Shown: positions 44,918-54,092, counted from the stretch's first letter. The stretch: 64,000 nt of DNA from Clostridium sp. 28_17 (GCA_001916065.1 MNRS01000019.1:22962-86961); one strand, 5' to 3'. The notes: a model not told the origin generated them from the sequence alone. Program-made: numbers and translations.

Positions 44918-45809
44918 ATGGCACAAAAAACAACAAAAATACCAAGATTACCACTAACAGATGACTATATATTTAAAAGAGTATTTGCATTTGAAGGTAA
45001 TGAAAGTGTTTTAAAGGATTTATTGGAGGCAATTTTAAGAAAAAATATTAAAAACGTAACAATAAAAAATCCAGAAATAATTCCATACGAAAGAGAAGAT
45101 AAAAGAGGCCTTTTAGATATCAAAGCAGAAACAGATGATGGAACTGTTTTAGATATTGAGATGCAAATGGAAGACAAGAAAAATATAGAAGAAAGAGGAA
45201 CACTATATTTAGCAAATATGATAACAAGTCAATTACAAGTAGGAGATGATTATACAACTTTAAAAAAGAGTATTGTAATATTCATAACAAATTATAATTT
45301 TTTAAAACGAAACAGTTATCATAGTATTGGAAAAATAAAATTTGACAAAACATTAAAAGAAGAATATGTAGATATGGGGTATAAAACAGAAGATGAAGAA
45401 GCATCAAAATATATAGAATTCCACTACATAGAACTACCAAAATATAAAAAGAAAACTCAATCAGAATTTACAAAACTAGACCAGTGGATGTGTGTATTCA
45501 CAAATCGAAAGGGGGAGATGATGTTGGCTGAAAAAGAGAATAAAGAAATAAAAAAAGCAATGAATACATTAGATTATATAAGTTCTGATCCAAAAGAAAG
45601 AGAAAGACATAATTCAGTAATAATGGATGAATATAATAGACTTACAAGTGAACAAAACTTTTTTGAAGCTGGAAAAGAAGAACGGAAAAAGGAACGGAGT
45701 AATAGAAACCGCAAAAGAAATGTTGAAGAAAAAATTATCAATTGATTTAATATGTGAAATTACAAAACTATCAAAAGAAGAAGTCGAAAAGATAAAAGAA
45801 TCAATATAA
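44918..45809 (+). CDS. Rpn/PD-(D/E)XK transposase-like nuclease, frame-broken at CGG
   Basis: The uninterrupted frame gives 275 residues to 45745. RLPLTDDYIFKRVFAFEGNE at the start and the nuclease core LLDIKAETDDGTVLDIEMQ (D...ExQ) identify the PD-(D/E)XK nuclease family transposase/Rpn group. Near the end EAGKEERKKERSNRNRK departs from the family. Skipping the C of CGG at 45695 (or 45683) yields EGVIETAKEMLKKKLSIDLICEITKLSKEEV, a perfect family tail ending at 45809. So a one-base insertion or a +1 shift joins the two. Rpn proteins promote recA-independent recombination and degrade DNA. Confidence 0.85.
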
Positions 45810-45815
45810 AAACAA

Positions 45816-45848
45816 AAAAGAAGCACTTATTTTAAAGCCGCTTCTTTT
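45816..45848. terminator. Bidirectional terminator
   Basis: AAAAGAAGC and GCTTCTTTT around a 15-base loop, with A/T runs on both sides. It serves the nuclease gene and the converging small membrane gene. Confidence 0.8.
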
Positions 45849-45869
45849 TATTATTTTCTATTCAAAAAA

Positions 45870-46226
45870 TTAACCCTTTAATCTAATCAAAATAGCAATA
45901 GCCAAAAGAATCAAAAGAATACCAACACTAATCAAAATAATATTCAAAATATTAGTAATTCCCAAACCTGACTCAGTAGAATTAGTAGTTTTAACTGTAG
46001 CAGAAGAACTTAGACTAGAAGAATTCGTACTAGAAGAACTTCTAGAAGAATTTGACGCAGAAGAAGTTGAATTATCATCATCTTCATCATCAGAAGAATT
46101 TGTGCTACTAGAAGTATTTTCAGTCAAATTTAAATCAACCGCCTTAACATATAAAAAATTAAAACTAACTAATAATATAGTAACAAACATTAAAACCATT
46201 GCCAAAATTTTTTCCATTTTTGTCAT
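45870..46226 (-). CDS. Secreted/anchored Ser-rich protein with C-terminal membrane span
   Basis: 118 residues: signal peptide (KILAMVLMFVTILLVSFNFLYVKA), a long Ser/Asn/Asp low-complexity section (SSTNSSDDEDDDNS...SSRSSSST), then a C-terminal span (GITNILNIILISVGILLILLAIAILI) and RLKG. AGGAGG lies 7 bases before the start. Same design as 40803-41225 on the same strand; function unknown. The Ser/Thr-rich stalk suggests a surface spacer. Confidence 0.7.
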   Translation of the reverse strand: MTKMEKILAMVLMFVTILLVSFNFLYVKAVDLNLTENTSSSTNSSDDEDDDNSTSSASNSSRSSSSTNSSSLSSSATVKTTNSTESGLGITNILNIILISVGILLILLAIAILIRLKG

Positions 46227-46462
46227 AACTTTACCTCCTAAAAATTTTCATTTGTTCACCTACATAATAATAGCACAAAATATAAAAACAGTCCAGATTT
46301 TTTCAAAAAATTCACAAAAGATTCAATCTAAAAATTACAATTCACACACCAATTATTTCAAAAATCTATAAATCATAGAATCTCAAACTGACCGTTCGGA
46401 CTAATGAAAAAATAAAAAAATTGATATAAAATCACATAAGAAAAATCAAAAGGAACAGAAAA

Positions 46463-46981
46463 ATGAAAATAAAAAAATTTAAAACAATAAGTTCAACACA
46501 CACATATTTAAAAGAAAACAATAGCAAATACACAGAAAACACAGTAATTTTAGCAGAAGAACAAACAGGAGGAATAGGAACAAAAGGAAGAAATTGGCAC
46601 ACTGGCTCAAACAAAAACATAGCAATGAGTATGCTATTTAGACCACAAAAAAATGTAAAAAACTTAGAAGGACTAACAATAGAAATAGCAAAAAGAATCC
46701 AGAAAATAATGGAACAAAAATACAATATAAAATTAACAATAAAAGAGCCAAATGACCTAATGCTAAATGGAAAGAAAATATGTGGAATATTAACAGAAAG
46801 CAACACAATAGGAAATAAAATCAACTATGTAATAATAAGTATAGGCTTTAATGTAAATGAAGACAAATTTCCAAATGAACTAGAAAACATAGCAACATCA
46901 TTGTATAAAGAAACTGGAAAAGAATTCAATAAACAAAAAATTATAGAAGATTTTATAAAAACATTGGAGGATATAATTTAG
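46463..46981 (+). CDS. birA: Biotin--[acetyl-CoA-carboxylase] ligase
   Basis: 172 residues, catalytic and C-terminal parts only, with no N-terminal helix-turn-helix, so it is a ligase and not a repressor. The biotinyl-AMP loop appears as GGIGTKGRNWHTG (usual GxGRRGRxW), with FRPQKNVKNLEGLT and KEPNDLMLNGKKICGILTE following. It attaches biotin to AccB, which is encoded 5 kb downstream in the same cluster. AAAGGA lies 10 bases before the ATG. Confidence 0.9.
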   Translation: MKIKKFKTISSTHTYLKENNSKYTENTVILAEEQTGGIGTKGRNWHTGSNKNIAMSMLFRPQKNVKNLEGLTIEIAKRIQKIMEQKYNIKLTIKEPNDLMLNGKKICGILTESNTIGNKINYVIISIGFNVNEDKFPNELENIATSLYKETGKEFNKQKIIEDFIKTLEDII

Positions 46982-47027
46982 AAAAAAATTAGAGTCTAAA
47001 AATTAAAAAATATAATTAGAGGTGAAA

Positions 47028-47960
47028 ATGAAAAATATAGAAATTATAGCAACAGGAAAGTATTTACCAACAACTAAGATAGATAACACATATTTAGCAA
47101 AACAATTAAATATAACAGAAGATTTTATATACAAAAGAACAGGAATACAAACAAGACACTATTCAAAAGACGAAAACATAGAACAATTAGCAATAAAATG
47201 TATAGAAAATTTAATAGAAAAAAACTCACAAATAAATCCGCAAAATATTGATATGATTATAGTGGCAACAACATCAACAAATATGCTAATGCCAGGTATA
47301 TCATATAAAATACAAGAACATTTTAATATTGAAAATTGTATGTGTATAGATGTCTTAGCAGGATGTGCAGGATTTGTAAATGCATTGGATATAGCGCAAT
47401 GTTATCTTGAAACAGACAAAGCAAAAATGCCATTAGTAGTTGGAGTCGATTTATTATCAAAATGTATAGACCAAAAGGATGTATCAACATCAATTTTATT
47501 ATCAGATGGTGCAGGAGCAGTTATATTGCAAAAAACAGAAGAAAACAGGCTTTATAGCAGTAATATAACAAGTCACGGTCAAAATGGAAAAATACTAACA
47601 TATAACGCAAATGAAAAGTTACAAATGGATGGTAAAGAAGTTTATAAATATGCAGTTACAGAGACAGTAAAAAACGTAAAGGAATTGCTTAAAAAAAACC
47701 AAATAAATATTGATGATATTAAATATATAATACCGCATCAATCAAATTTAAAAATAATGAAATCAATTGCAAATAAATTGAAAATTGACAGCAAAAAAGT
47801 ATATACAAATATAGAAAATGTAGGAAATACATTTTGTGCAAGTATACCAATAGCATTAGACGAAATGTTTGAAAAACATTTGCTAAAAAAAGGAGATAAA
47901 GTTATTCTTTTAGGCTATGGTGGAGGCTTGAATACAGGAAGTATTTTAATGGAGGTTTAG
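47028..47960 (+). CDS. fabH: Beta-ketoacyl-ACP synthase III
   Basis: 310 residues from ATG 47028; the GTG at 47022 is part of the GAGGTG ribosome binding site. The catalytic triad is C113 (LAGCAGF), H237 (IPHQSN) and N267 (VGNTFCAS). The enzyme condenses acetyl- or branched acyl-CoA with malonyl-ACP to start each fatty acid. GYGGGLNTGSIL closes the fold. First of the fab genes after birA, with fabD starting 2 bases after its stop. Confidence 0.96.
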   Translation: MKNIEIIATGKYLPTTKIDNTYLAKQLNITEDFIYKRTGIQTRHYSKDENIEQLAIKCIENLIEKNSQINPQNIDMIIVATTSTNMLMPGISYKIQEHFNIENCMCIDVLAGCAGFVNALDIAQCYLETDKAKMPLVVGVDLLSKCIDQKDVSTSILLSDGAGAVILQKTEENRLYSSNITSHGQNGKILTYNANEKLQMDGKEVYKYAVTETVKNVKELLKKNQINIDDIKYIIPHQSNLKIMKSIANKLKIDSKKVYTNIENVGNTFCASIPIALDEMFEKHLLKKGDKVILLGYGGGLNTGSILMEV

Positions 47961-47961
47961 G

Positions 47962-48987
47962 ATGAAATTAGCATTTTTATTTCCCGGCCAAGGAAGTCAA
48001 AAGGTAGGAATGGGAAAAGATTTATATGATAAATATGAAGAAGTAAGAGAAGTATTTAAAAAAGCGTCTGAAATCACAGAAATAGATGTTGCAAAATTAT
48101 GCTTTGAAGGTACAAGAAAAGAATATAATGGAACAGAATATTGTAAAGAAGAAAACACTACTAACAAAGAAAATGTGCAAGACGATTTAAATAAAACAGA
48201 AAATACTCAAATAGCAATTGCTACAATAAGTTTGGCAATATTAGCAATTCTAGAAAAAAATGGAATACATGCAGGCATATCAGTTGGATTAAGTTTAGGA
48301 GAATATCCTGCATTAATATATAGTGGAAAACTAAAATTTGAAGATGGAATAAGACTGTTAAAACAAAGAGGATATTTGATGCAACATAAATTACCAGAAG
48401 GCGAATACTCAATGCTTGCAATAATTGGATTAGATTCAAAAAAAATAGAAGAAATATGCAAGGACTTGCAAAATAAAGGAATGTTTATAGTACCTGCAAA
48501 TTACAATTATTCAAATCAAACTGTAGTTTCTGGGAGTAAAGATGCAATTGAATTAGCAAGTAATTTATTTAAAGAAAATGGAGCAAAAAAAGTTGTTACA
48601 TTAAAAACAAGTGGTCCATTTCATACAAAAGCATTAGAAGATGCAAAAAATGAATATATACAAGATTTAGAAAAAGTTCATTTTCAAAAAGGCACAACAA
48701 ATGTTATAAAAAATATTGATGGAACTTTTTATAAAGACACAGATGACATGGTAGAGATACTATCAAAGCATATTGTTAGCCCAGTTAGATTTGATAAAGC
48801 AATTAAATTAATGAATGACGAAAAAGTAGATACATTTGTAGAAATTGGACCGGGAAAAGCATTAACAGGTTTTATTAGAAAAGAACTAAGTGATGTAAAT
48901 ACAATAAATATATATGATGTAGAAACTTTAGAAAAAGCAATACAAGAATTAAGTCCAAACATAGGAGGAAGAAAAAATGGAAGATAA
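47962..48987 (+). CDS. fabD: Malonyl-CoA:ACP transacylase
   Basis: 341 residues. FLFPGQGSQKVGMGKDL at the start, the nucleophile S111 in GLSLGEYPAL and the histidine H221 in SGPFHTKAL are intact. It loads malonyl groups onto acyl carrier protein. A Lys/Glu/Asn-rich insert near residues 55-75 lengthens the chain relative to typical FabD (about 310). Its end overlaps fabG by 11 bases, indicating coupling. No acpP gene is visible in the cluster. Confidence 0.95.
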   Translation: MKLAFLFPGQGSQKVGMGKDLYDKYEEVREVFKKASEITEIDVAKLCFEGTRKEYNGTEYCKEENTTNKENVQDDLNKTENTQIAIATISLAILAILEKNGIHAGISVGLSLGEYPALIYSGKLKFEDGIRLLKQRGYLMQHKLPEGEYSMLAIIGLDSKKIEEICKDLQNKGMFIVPANYNYSNQTVVSGSKDAIELASNLFKENGAKKVVTLKTSGPFHTKALEDAKNEYIQDLEKVHFQKGTTNVIKNIDGTFYKDTDDMVEILSKHIVSPVRFDKAIKLMNDEKVDTFVEIGPGKALTGFIRKELSDVNTINIYDVETLEKAIQELSPNIGGRKNGR

Positions 48988-49717
48988 GAAAGTGGCTTTA
49001 ATAACAGGCGGAACAAGAGGAATAGGAAAAGCAATAGCAATTAAATTTGCCAAAAACGGATATAATCTAGTTTTAAATTATGTATCAGATAGAACAAATT
49101 TAGAAGAATTAGAAAATGAATTTAAAGAATATAATATTGAAGTTTTATTCATAAAAACAGATGTATCAAATTTTGAGGATTGCGAAAACATGGCTAAACA
49201 GGCTATAGCAAGATTTGAAAAAATAGATGTTTTGGTAAATAATGCTGGAATTACAAAAGATAGTTTATTACTTAGAATGACTCCAGAGGATTTTGATAAA
49301 GTAATAAATATCAATTTAAAAGGCACATTTAATGTTACAAAAAGCATCGTACCTTATATGATGAAAAAAAGAACAGGTAAAATAGTAAATATCAGTTCAG
49401 TAGTTGGAGTATCTGGAAATGCAGGTCAATGCAATTATGCCGCTTCTAAAGCTGGTATTATAGGATTTACAAAAAGTATTGCTAAAGAATTAGCAAGTAG
49501 AAATATATTAGCAAATTGTGTAGCACCTGGTTTTATTGATACAGATATGACATCTGTTTTAAGTGATAGTGTTAAGGAAAATATAAATGCTCAAATACCA
49601 TTAAAAAGAATGGGAAGTAGTGAAGAAATTGCAAATTCAGTTTATTTCTTGGCTGGTGAAGAAAATACATATATAACAGGGCAAGTTTTAAATGTTGATG
49701 GTGGTATGTTGATGTAA
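48977..49717 (+). CDS. fabG: 3-oxoacyl-ACP reductase
   Basis: 246 residues of SDR fold. Cofactor loop GGTRGIGKAIA, NNAGIT, the catalytic serine in NISSVVG, Y154 and K158 in YAASK, and the C-terminal GQVLNVDGGMLM. It reduces 3-oxoacyl-ACP with NADPH. AGGAGG lies 8 bases before the ATG, inside fabD. Unlike the decayed SDRs elsewhere in the window, the active site here is complete. Confidence 0.95.
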   Translation: MEDKKVALITGGTRGIGKAIAIKFAKNGYNLVLNYVSDRTNLEELENEFKEYNIEVLFIKTDVSNFEDCENMAKQAIARFEKIDVLVNNAGITKDSLLLRMTPEDFDKVININLKGTFNVTKSIVPYMMKKRTGKIVNISSVVGVSGNAGQCNYAASKAGIIGFTKSIAKELASRNILANCVAPGFIDTDMTSVLSDSVKENINAQIPLKRMGSSEEIANSVYFLAGEENTYITGQVLNVDGGMLM

Positions 49718-49733
49718 AAAAATAAAAGAAAAA

Positions 49734-49753
49734 GGGGAGATATACCTCTCCCC
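49734..49753 (-). terminator. Terminator of the small reverse-strand gene
   Basis: GGGGAGA and TCTCCCC around TATACC. The T-run lies on the reverse strand, so it mainly ends 49767-50024, though the hairpin also follows fabG. Confidence 0.65.
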
Positions 49754-49766
49754 GGTGAGTGAAACT

Positions 49767-50024
49767 TTAAAAACAAAAATGAAATGTAATCATCATTGTT
49801 GATTGTTTCAAAATTGTTACTTCTTGATAAAAAAGAATTTCAGGACTATACCCTAATGTTAATTCTAAAATCTTCAAAACCTCGGTTTTATTAACATATG
49901 GTACCTTTAAAACAGAAATTGTAACATCCTGATCATTTTTACCATTAAGTTTGAAAATTTTAATCTGATTTTTTATAATATCAGTTACAATTTTCCGTTG
50001 TCTTTCAAGATCTTTTTCACTCAT
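49767..50024 (-). CDS. Small hypothetical protein inside the fatty-acid cluster
   Basis: 85 residues, amphipathic and soluble: KDLERQRKIVTDIIKNQIKIFKLNG, a ferredoxin-like alternation of strands and helices, then LELTLGYSPEILFYQEV. Family not recognised. AGGAGG lies 7 bases before the start. It runs against the fab genes and splits the cluster into fabHDG and fabF-fabI blocks. It contains one of the few in-frame CGG codons (49995-49997, reverse), in a charged helix where Arg fits. Confidence 0.6.
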   Translation of the reverse strand: MSEKDLERQRKIVTDIIKNQIKIFKLNGKNDQDVTISVLKVPYVNKTEVLKILELTLGYSPEILFYQEVTILKQSTMMITFHFCF

Positions 50025-50141
50025 TAAAATTACCTCCTAGGTGTTAAATATTTACAAAATTAATTATACTATAAAAATTGAAAAAAAGCAAATTTTACAT
50101 AAACTTAAAAGATTATATTTTGATAGAAAGGAAAATTAAAA

Positions 50142-51374
50142 ATGGAAAGAAGAGTTGTAGTAACAGGATTAGGAGCCATAACTCCTATAGGAAACAATGT
50201 AGAAGAATTCTGGAAAGGAATAAAAGAAAACAAATGTGGTATAGCACAAATAACAGAATTTGACACAGAAAAATTCAAAGTAAAATTAGCAGGAGAAGTA
50301 AAAGGATACAATCCTGAAGAACACTTTGACAAAAGAAGTTGCAAAAGACTAGACAAATTTTCACAATTTGCAATCATAGCATCAAGAGAAGCAATGAAAG
50401 ACAGTGGAATTACACCAGAAAATACAGACATGAACAGAGTTGGAGTTGTAATCAGTTCAGGTATAGGTGGACTTTCTACAATAGAAAAAGAAAATGAACA
50501 TTATATAGAAAAAGGTCCAGACAGAGTATCACCAATGTACATACCTATGAGTATATGCAATATGGCTGCAGGAAATGTAGCAATCGAATTAGGAACAAAA
50601 GGTGAATCTATATCTGTTGTAACAGCATGTGCAGGTGGAACTCATTCAATAGGTGAAGCGTACAGAATGATAAAAAACGGATATGAAGATGCAATTTTAG
50701 CAGGAGGAACAGAAGCATCAATTACACCTACAGGTATAGCAGGGTTCACAAATATAAAAGCTTTAACCCAAGCAACAGACGCAAATAGAGCAAGTATTCC
50801 ATTTGACAAAGAAAGAAGCGGATTTGTAATGGGAGAAGGAGCGGGTGTTATTGTTCTAGAAGAATTAGAACATGCTAAAGCAAGAAATGCAAAAATATAT
50901 GCAGAAATAGTAGGATATGGAGCAACATCAGATGCATATCATATAACATCACCTGCACCAGACGGAGAAGGTGCTGCCAGAGCCATGAAAAGAGCCCTAG
51001 AAGAGAATAATACAAAACCAGAAGATATTACATATATAAATGCTCATGGAACATCTACACACCTAAATGATGCAGGAGAAACATCTGCAATAAAACTAGC
51101 ATTTGGAGAAGCAAGTAGAAAAGTAATGGTAAGTTCAACAAAAGGAAATACAGGACATTTATTAGGTGCCGCAGGTGGAGTAGAAGCAGTTGTTTGTATA
51201 AAAGCAATAGAAGACAACTTTGTACCACCTACAATAAATTACAAAGTACCAGATGAAGAATGTGATTTAGATATAGTACCAAATGAAGGTAGAAATATAG
51301 AAGTGAAATATGCAATGTCAAATTCATTAGGATTTGGAGGACATAATAGTTCTATAATATTCAAAAAAATTTAG
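50142..51374 (+). CDS. fabF: Beta-ketoacyl-ACP synthase II
   Basis: 410 residues. The Cys-His-His triad is C163 (TACAGGTHSIGEA), H302 (NAHGTSTHLND) and H339 (GNTGHLLGAAG). It elongates acyl-ACP with malonyl-ACP. RRVVVTGLGAITPIGN at the start is typical. AGAAAGGA precedes the ATG. It opens the second fatty-acid block, with accB starting 9 bases after its stop. Confidence 0.97.
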   Translation: MERRVVVTGLGAITPIGNNVEEFWKGIKENKCGIAQITEFDTEKFKVKLAGEVKGYNPEEHFDKRSCKRLDKFSQFAIIASREAMKDSGITPENTDMNRVGVVISSGIGGLSTIEKENEHYIEKGPDRVSPMYIPMSICNMAAGNVAIELGTKGESISVVTACAGGTHSIGEAYRMIKNGYEDAILAGGTEASITPTGIAGFTNIKALTQATDANRASIPFDKERSGFVMGEGAGVIVLEELEHAKARNAKIYAEIVGYGATSDAYHITSPAPDGEGAARAMKRALEENNTKPEDITYINAHGTSTHLNDAGETSAIKLAFGEASRKVMVSSTKGNTGHLLGAAGGVEAVVCIKAIEDNFVPPTINYKVPDEECDLDIVPNEGRNIEVKYAMSNSLGFGGHNSSIIFKKI

Positions 51375-51383
51375 GAGGAAAAT

Positions 51384-51878
51384 ATGGATTACGAAGAAAT
51401 CAAAAAATTAATTGATGATATGGGAAATGCCAAAATAGACGAACTAGAAATAGAATTTCCTGAAGGCATGAAAATAAGTATGAAGAAAAATACGGAAAAA
51501 GAAATTGTAGTAACAAATGGTGCGCAAATGCAAGCAAATGCAATATCAACAACACCTACAACAAATGTTGTTTTGAATAATCAAAATAACGCAGAAGTAC
51601 CAATAAACGAAACAACAGGTAATAAAAATGCACAAGAAGAAAATTACAAAATTATAAAATCACCTATGGTAGGAACATTTTATTCAAGACCTGCACCAAA
51701 TAAAGAGGCATTTGCAAAAACAGGTGATACAGTAAAAAAAGGTCAAGTTATATGCATAGTAGAAGCAATGAAACTAATGAATGAAATAGAATCAGAATTT
51801 GACGGAGAAATAGCAGAAATATGTGTAAAAGACGGAGACGTGGTAGAATATGGAACACCATTATTTAAAATAAAATAA
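51384..51878 (+). CDS. accB: Biotin carboxyl carrier protein of acetyl-CoA carboxylase
   Basis: 164 residues. An N-terminal helical domain, a flexible Asn/Thr/Ala linker (about 50-90) and a C-terminal biotinyl domain with the biotin lysine K130 in VEAMKLMNEI. The thumb-like IKSPMVGTFYSRPAPNKEAF is present. Biotin carried here shuttles between AccC and AccAD. AGGAGG lies 7 bases before the ATG. Confidence 0.96.
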   Translation: MDYEEIKKLIDDMGNAKIDELEIEFPEGMKISMKKNTEKEIVVTNGAQMQANAISTTPTTNVVLNNQNNAEVPINETTGNKNAQEENYKIIKSPMVGTFYSRPAPNKEAFAKTGDTVKKGQVICIVEAMKLMNEIESEFDGEIAEICVKDGDVVEYGTPLFKIK

Positions 51879-51887
51879 ATAAAAAAA

Positions 51888-51963
51888 TTGGATGACGATG
51901 AGTGAACATCTCAAGATTTGGCAGACAAATTTTGAAAAAATTTGGATGACGATGAGTGAACGA
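51888..51963 (+). repeat. Two direct repeats before fabZ
   Basis: TTGGATGACGATGAGTGAAC occurs twice, starting near 51888 and 51942. The second copy continues into GAACGAAGTGAACGAAAGGCGG, which includes the fabZ ribosome binding site. Confidence 0.7.
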
Positions 51964-51988
51964 AGTGAACGAAAGGCGGAAAATTAAA

Positions 51989-52420
51989 ATGTTAAATAAA
52001 GAAGAAATCAAAAAAATAATACCACAAAGAGAACCATTTTTAATGATAGACGAAGTAGAAGAATACAAACCAGGAGAAAGTTGTACAGCATACAAAAATG
52101 TATCAGAAGAAGAATATTACTTCAAAGGTCATTTTCCAGGCAACCCAATTATGCCAGGAGTATTAATGGTAGAAGCACTAGCACAAACAGGTGCAGTTGC
52201 AATACTATCACTAGAAGAAAACAAAAACAAAAACGCACTATTTGGAGGAATAAATAATTTAAAATTCAAAAAACAAGTAGTGCCAGGAGACAGATTAAAA
52301 TTAGAGGTAAAAATCATTAAACAAAAAGGTCCAGTTGGTATTGGAGAAGCAATTGCAACAGTAGATGGAAAAGTTGCAGTAAAAGGAGAATTAACATTTG
52401 CAATTGTAAACAATAAATAA
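51989..52420 (+). CDS. fabZ: 3-hydroxyacyl-ACP dehydratase FabZ
   Basis: 143 residues from ATG 51989; the longer frame from 51956 begins inside a direct repeat and is not family-like. Hot-dog fold with catalytic H48 (KGHFPGNPIMPG) and E62 (VEALAQTGA). It dehydrates 3-hydroxyacyl-ACP to the trans-2-enoyl form. AAAGG lies about 12 bases upstream, a long spacing. A large inverted-repeat element separates it from accC. Confidence 0.95.
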   Translation: MLNKEEIKKIIPQREPFLMIDEVEEYKPGESCTAYKNVSEEEYYFKGHFPGNPIMPGVLMVEALAQTGAVAILSLEENKNKNALFGGINNLKFKKQVVPGDRLKLEVKIIKQKGPVGIGEAIATVDGKVAVKGELTFAIVNNK

Positions 52421-52698
52421 AAATTCGGGATTAGGGGCCACTACATAAAATCCCTATTTTATAATATAGTTTTTAATTTATAGTTATATATATTAAAAAG
52501 CCGTTCCTTACTGGTCGGAATAATCATATAAGATACGACAGATACATATCAAAGTAATATAAGTTAATCTGGCTAATCTGTATGAATATGTTTCCTCCCA
52601 AACTGCGCGTCACTTTATTTTAATATATATAACTATAAAAAATAATTAATTAAATAAAAACGGGATTTTGTGTAGTGGCCCCTAATCCCGAATTTTTA
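52418..52698. mobile_element. MITE-like element with long terminal inverted repeats
   Basis: A 281-base segment whose ends (52418-52498 and 52618-52698) are reverse complements over about 81 bases. The outer ~30 and inner ~20 bases are nearly identical and the middle is diverged. Each end carries the GGGATTAGGGGCC...ATCCC motif related to the REP-like units. The 119-base centre (52499-52617) has no ORF. It lies between fabZ and accC without breaking either. No clear target duplication was found. Confidence 0.65.
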
Positions 52699-52719
52699 AG
52701 AATATGAAAGGAAAAGAAA

Positions 52720-54075
52720 ATGCTAAAAAAAATATTAATAGCAAATCGAGGAGAAATTGCAGTAAGAATAATAAGAGCCTGTAGAGAATTAGGAATAAGA
52801 ACAGTAGCAGTATATTCAGAAATAGACAAAAACTCATTACACAAAGAACTAGCAGATGAGGCGGTATGCATAGGGCCTGCACCATCTAACAAAAGTTATT
52901 TAAATGTAAAAGCAATAATCGAAGCAGCATGTTTAACGGGATGTGATGGAATACACCCAGGATATGGCTTTTTATCTGAAAATAGTAGTTTTGCTAAAAT
53001 GTGTGATGAAATCGGAATAAAATTCATTGGGCCTACTTATAAAATGATAGAACTAATGGGCAACAAGTCAAAAGCAAAGGAAACAATGAAAAATGCAGGT
53101 GTGCCAGTTGTTCCAGGTTCAGATGGATTAGTTGATAATGTATTAGAAGCAATAAAAGTAGCATTGAGGATTGGATATCCTGTTATTTTAAAAGCATCAA
53201 GTGGTGGTGGAGGCAAAGGTATACGAATTGCCTACAACGAAAAAGAACTTGTAAAATTTTATGATTTAGTAAGGCAAGAGGCCAAAATTTCTTTTAATGA
53301 TGACTCTATTTATATTGAGAAATTCATAGAAAATCCAAGACATATAGAAGTTCAAGTAATGGCAGACGAACATGGAAATGTAATACATTTAGGAGAAAGA
53401 GATTGTACTGTGCAAAGAAATAATCAAAAAATGTTAGAAGAAACACCTTCAGGAGTAATAACAGACAAATTAAGACAAAAAATGGGAAAAATTACTGTAA
53501 ATGCCTTAAAAGAAATTGGATATAGCAATGTTGGAACAATTGAATATTTGCTAGATAAAAACAAAGATTTTTACTTTATGGAAATGAATACAAGAGTTCA
53601 AGTTGAACACCCTATAACAGAAACAATTACAGGTGTAGATATTATAAAAGAGCAACTAAGAATTGCGTCAGGAGAAAAGTTGCAATATAAGCAAGATGAT
53701 ATCAAATTTACAGGACATAGTTTAGAGGCCAGAATAAATGCAGAAAATCCATATAAAAACTTTATGCCATGTCCAGGGGAAATAAAAGAATTACATATAC
53801 CCGGTGGAAATGGTGTAAGAATAGACACTGCAATTTATCCAGGCTATAAGATACCTCCTACATATGACTCTATGATAGCAAAGATTATTGTACATGGAAA
53901 AGATAGAAATGAATCAATTGCGAAAATGAAAAGTGCATTAGGTGAATTTGTTATTGATGGTATTAGTACAAATATAGATTTTCTATATAAGATATTAGAA
54001 GACGAAGATTTTATTAATAACAATTATGATACATCTTTTATTGCTAAGAAATTTGCTAATAAGCTTCAAAGTTAA
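52720..54075 (+). CDS. accC: Acetyl-CoA carboxylase biotin carboxylase subunit
   Basis: 451 residues. N-terminal KILIANRGEIAVRIIRACRE, the glycine-rich ATP-grasp loop KASSGGGGKGIR, ERDCTVQRNNQK, and the catalytic MNTRVQVEHPITE. It carboxylates the biotin on AccB using ATP and bicarbonate. GAAAGGA precedes the ATG. Length is normal. It lies between the MITE-like element and a REP-like terminator. Confidence 0.97.
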   Translation: MLKKILIANRGEIAVRIIRACRELGIRTVAVYSEIDKNSLHKELADEAVCIGPAPSNKSYLNVKAIIEAACLTGCDGIHPGYGFLSENSSFAKMCDEIGIKFIGPTYKMIELMGNKSKAKETMKNAGVPVVPGSDGLVDNVLEAIKVALRIGYPVILKASSGGGGKGIRIAYNEKELVKFYDLVRQEAKISFNDDSIYIEKFIENPRHIEVQVMADEHGNVIHLGERDCTVQRNNQKMLEETPSGVITDKLRQKMGKITVNALKEIGYSNVGTIEYLLDKNKDFYFMEMNTRVQVEHPITETITGVDIIKEQLRIASGEKLQYKQDDIKFTGHSLEARINAENPYKNFMPCPGEIKELHIPGGNGVRIDTAIYPGYKIPPTYDSMIAKIIVHGKDRNESIAKMKSALGEFVIDGISTNIDFLYKILEDEDFINNNYDTSFIAKKFANKLQS

Positions 54076-54092
54076 TTATAAGATTTTTATAA

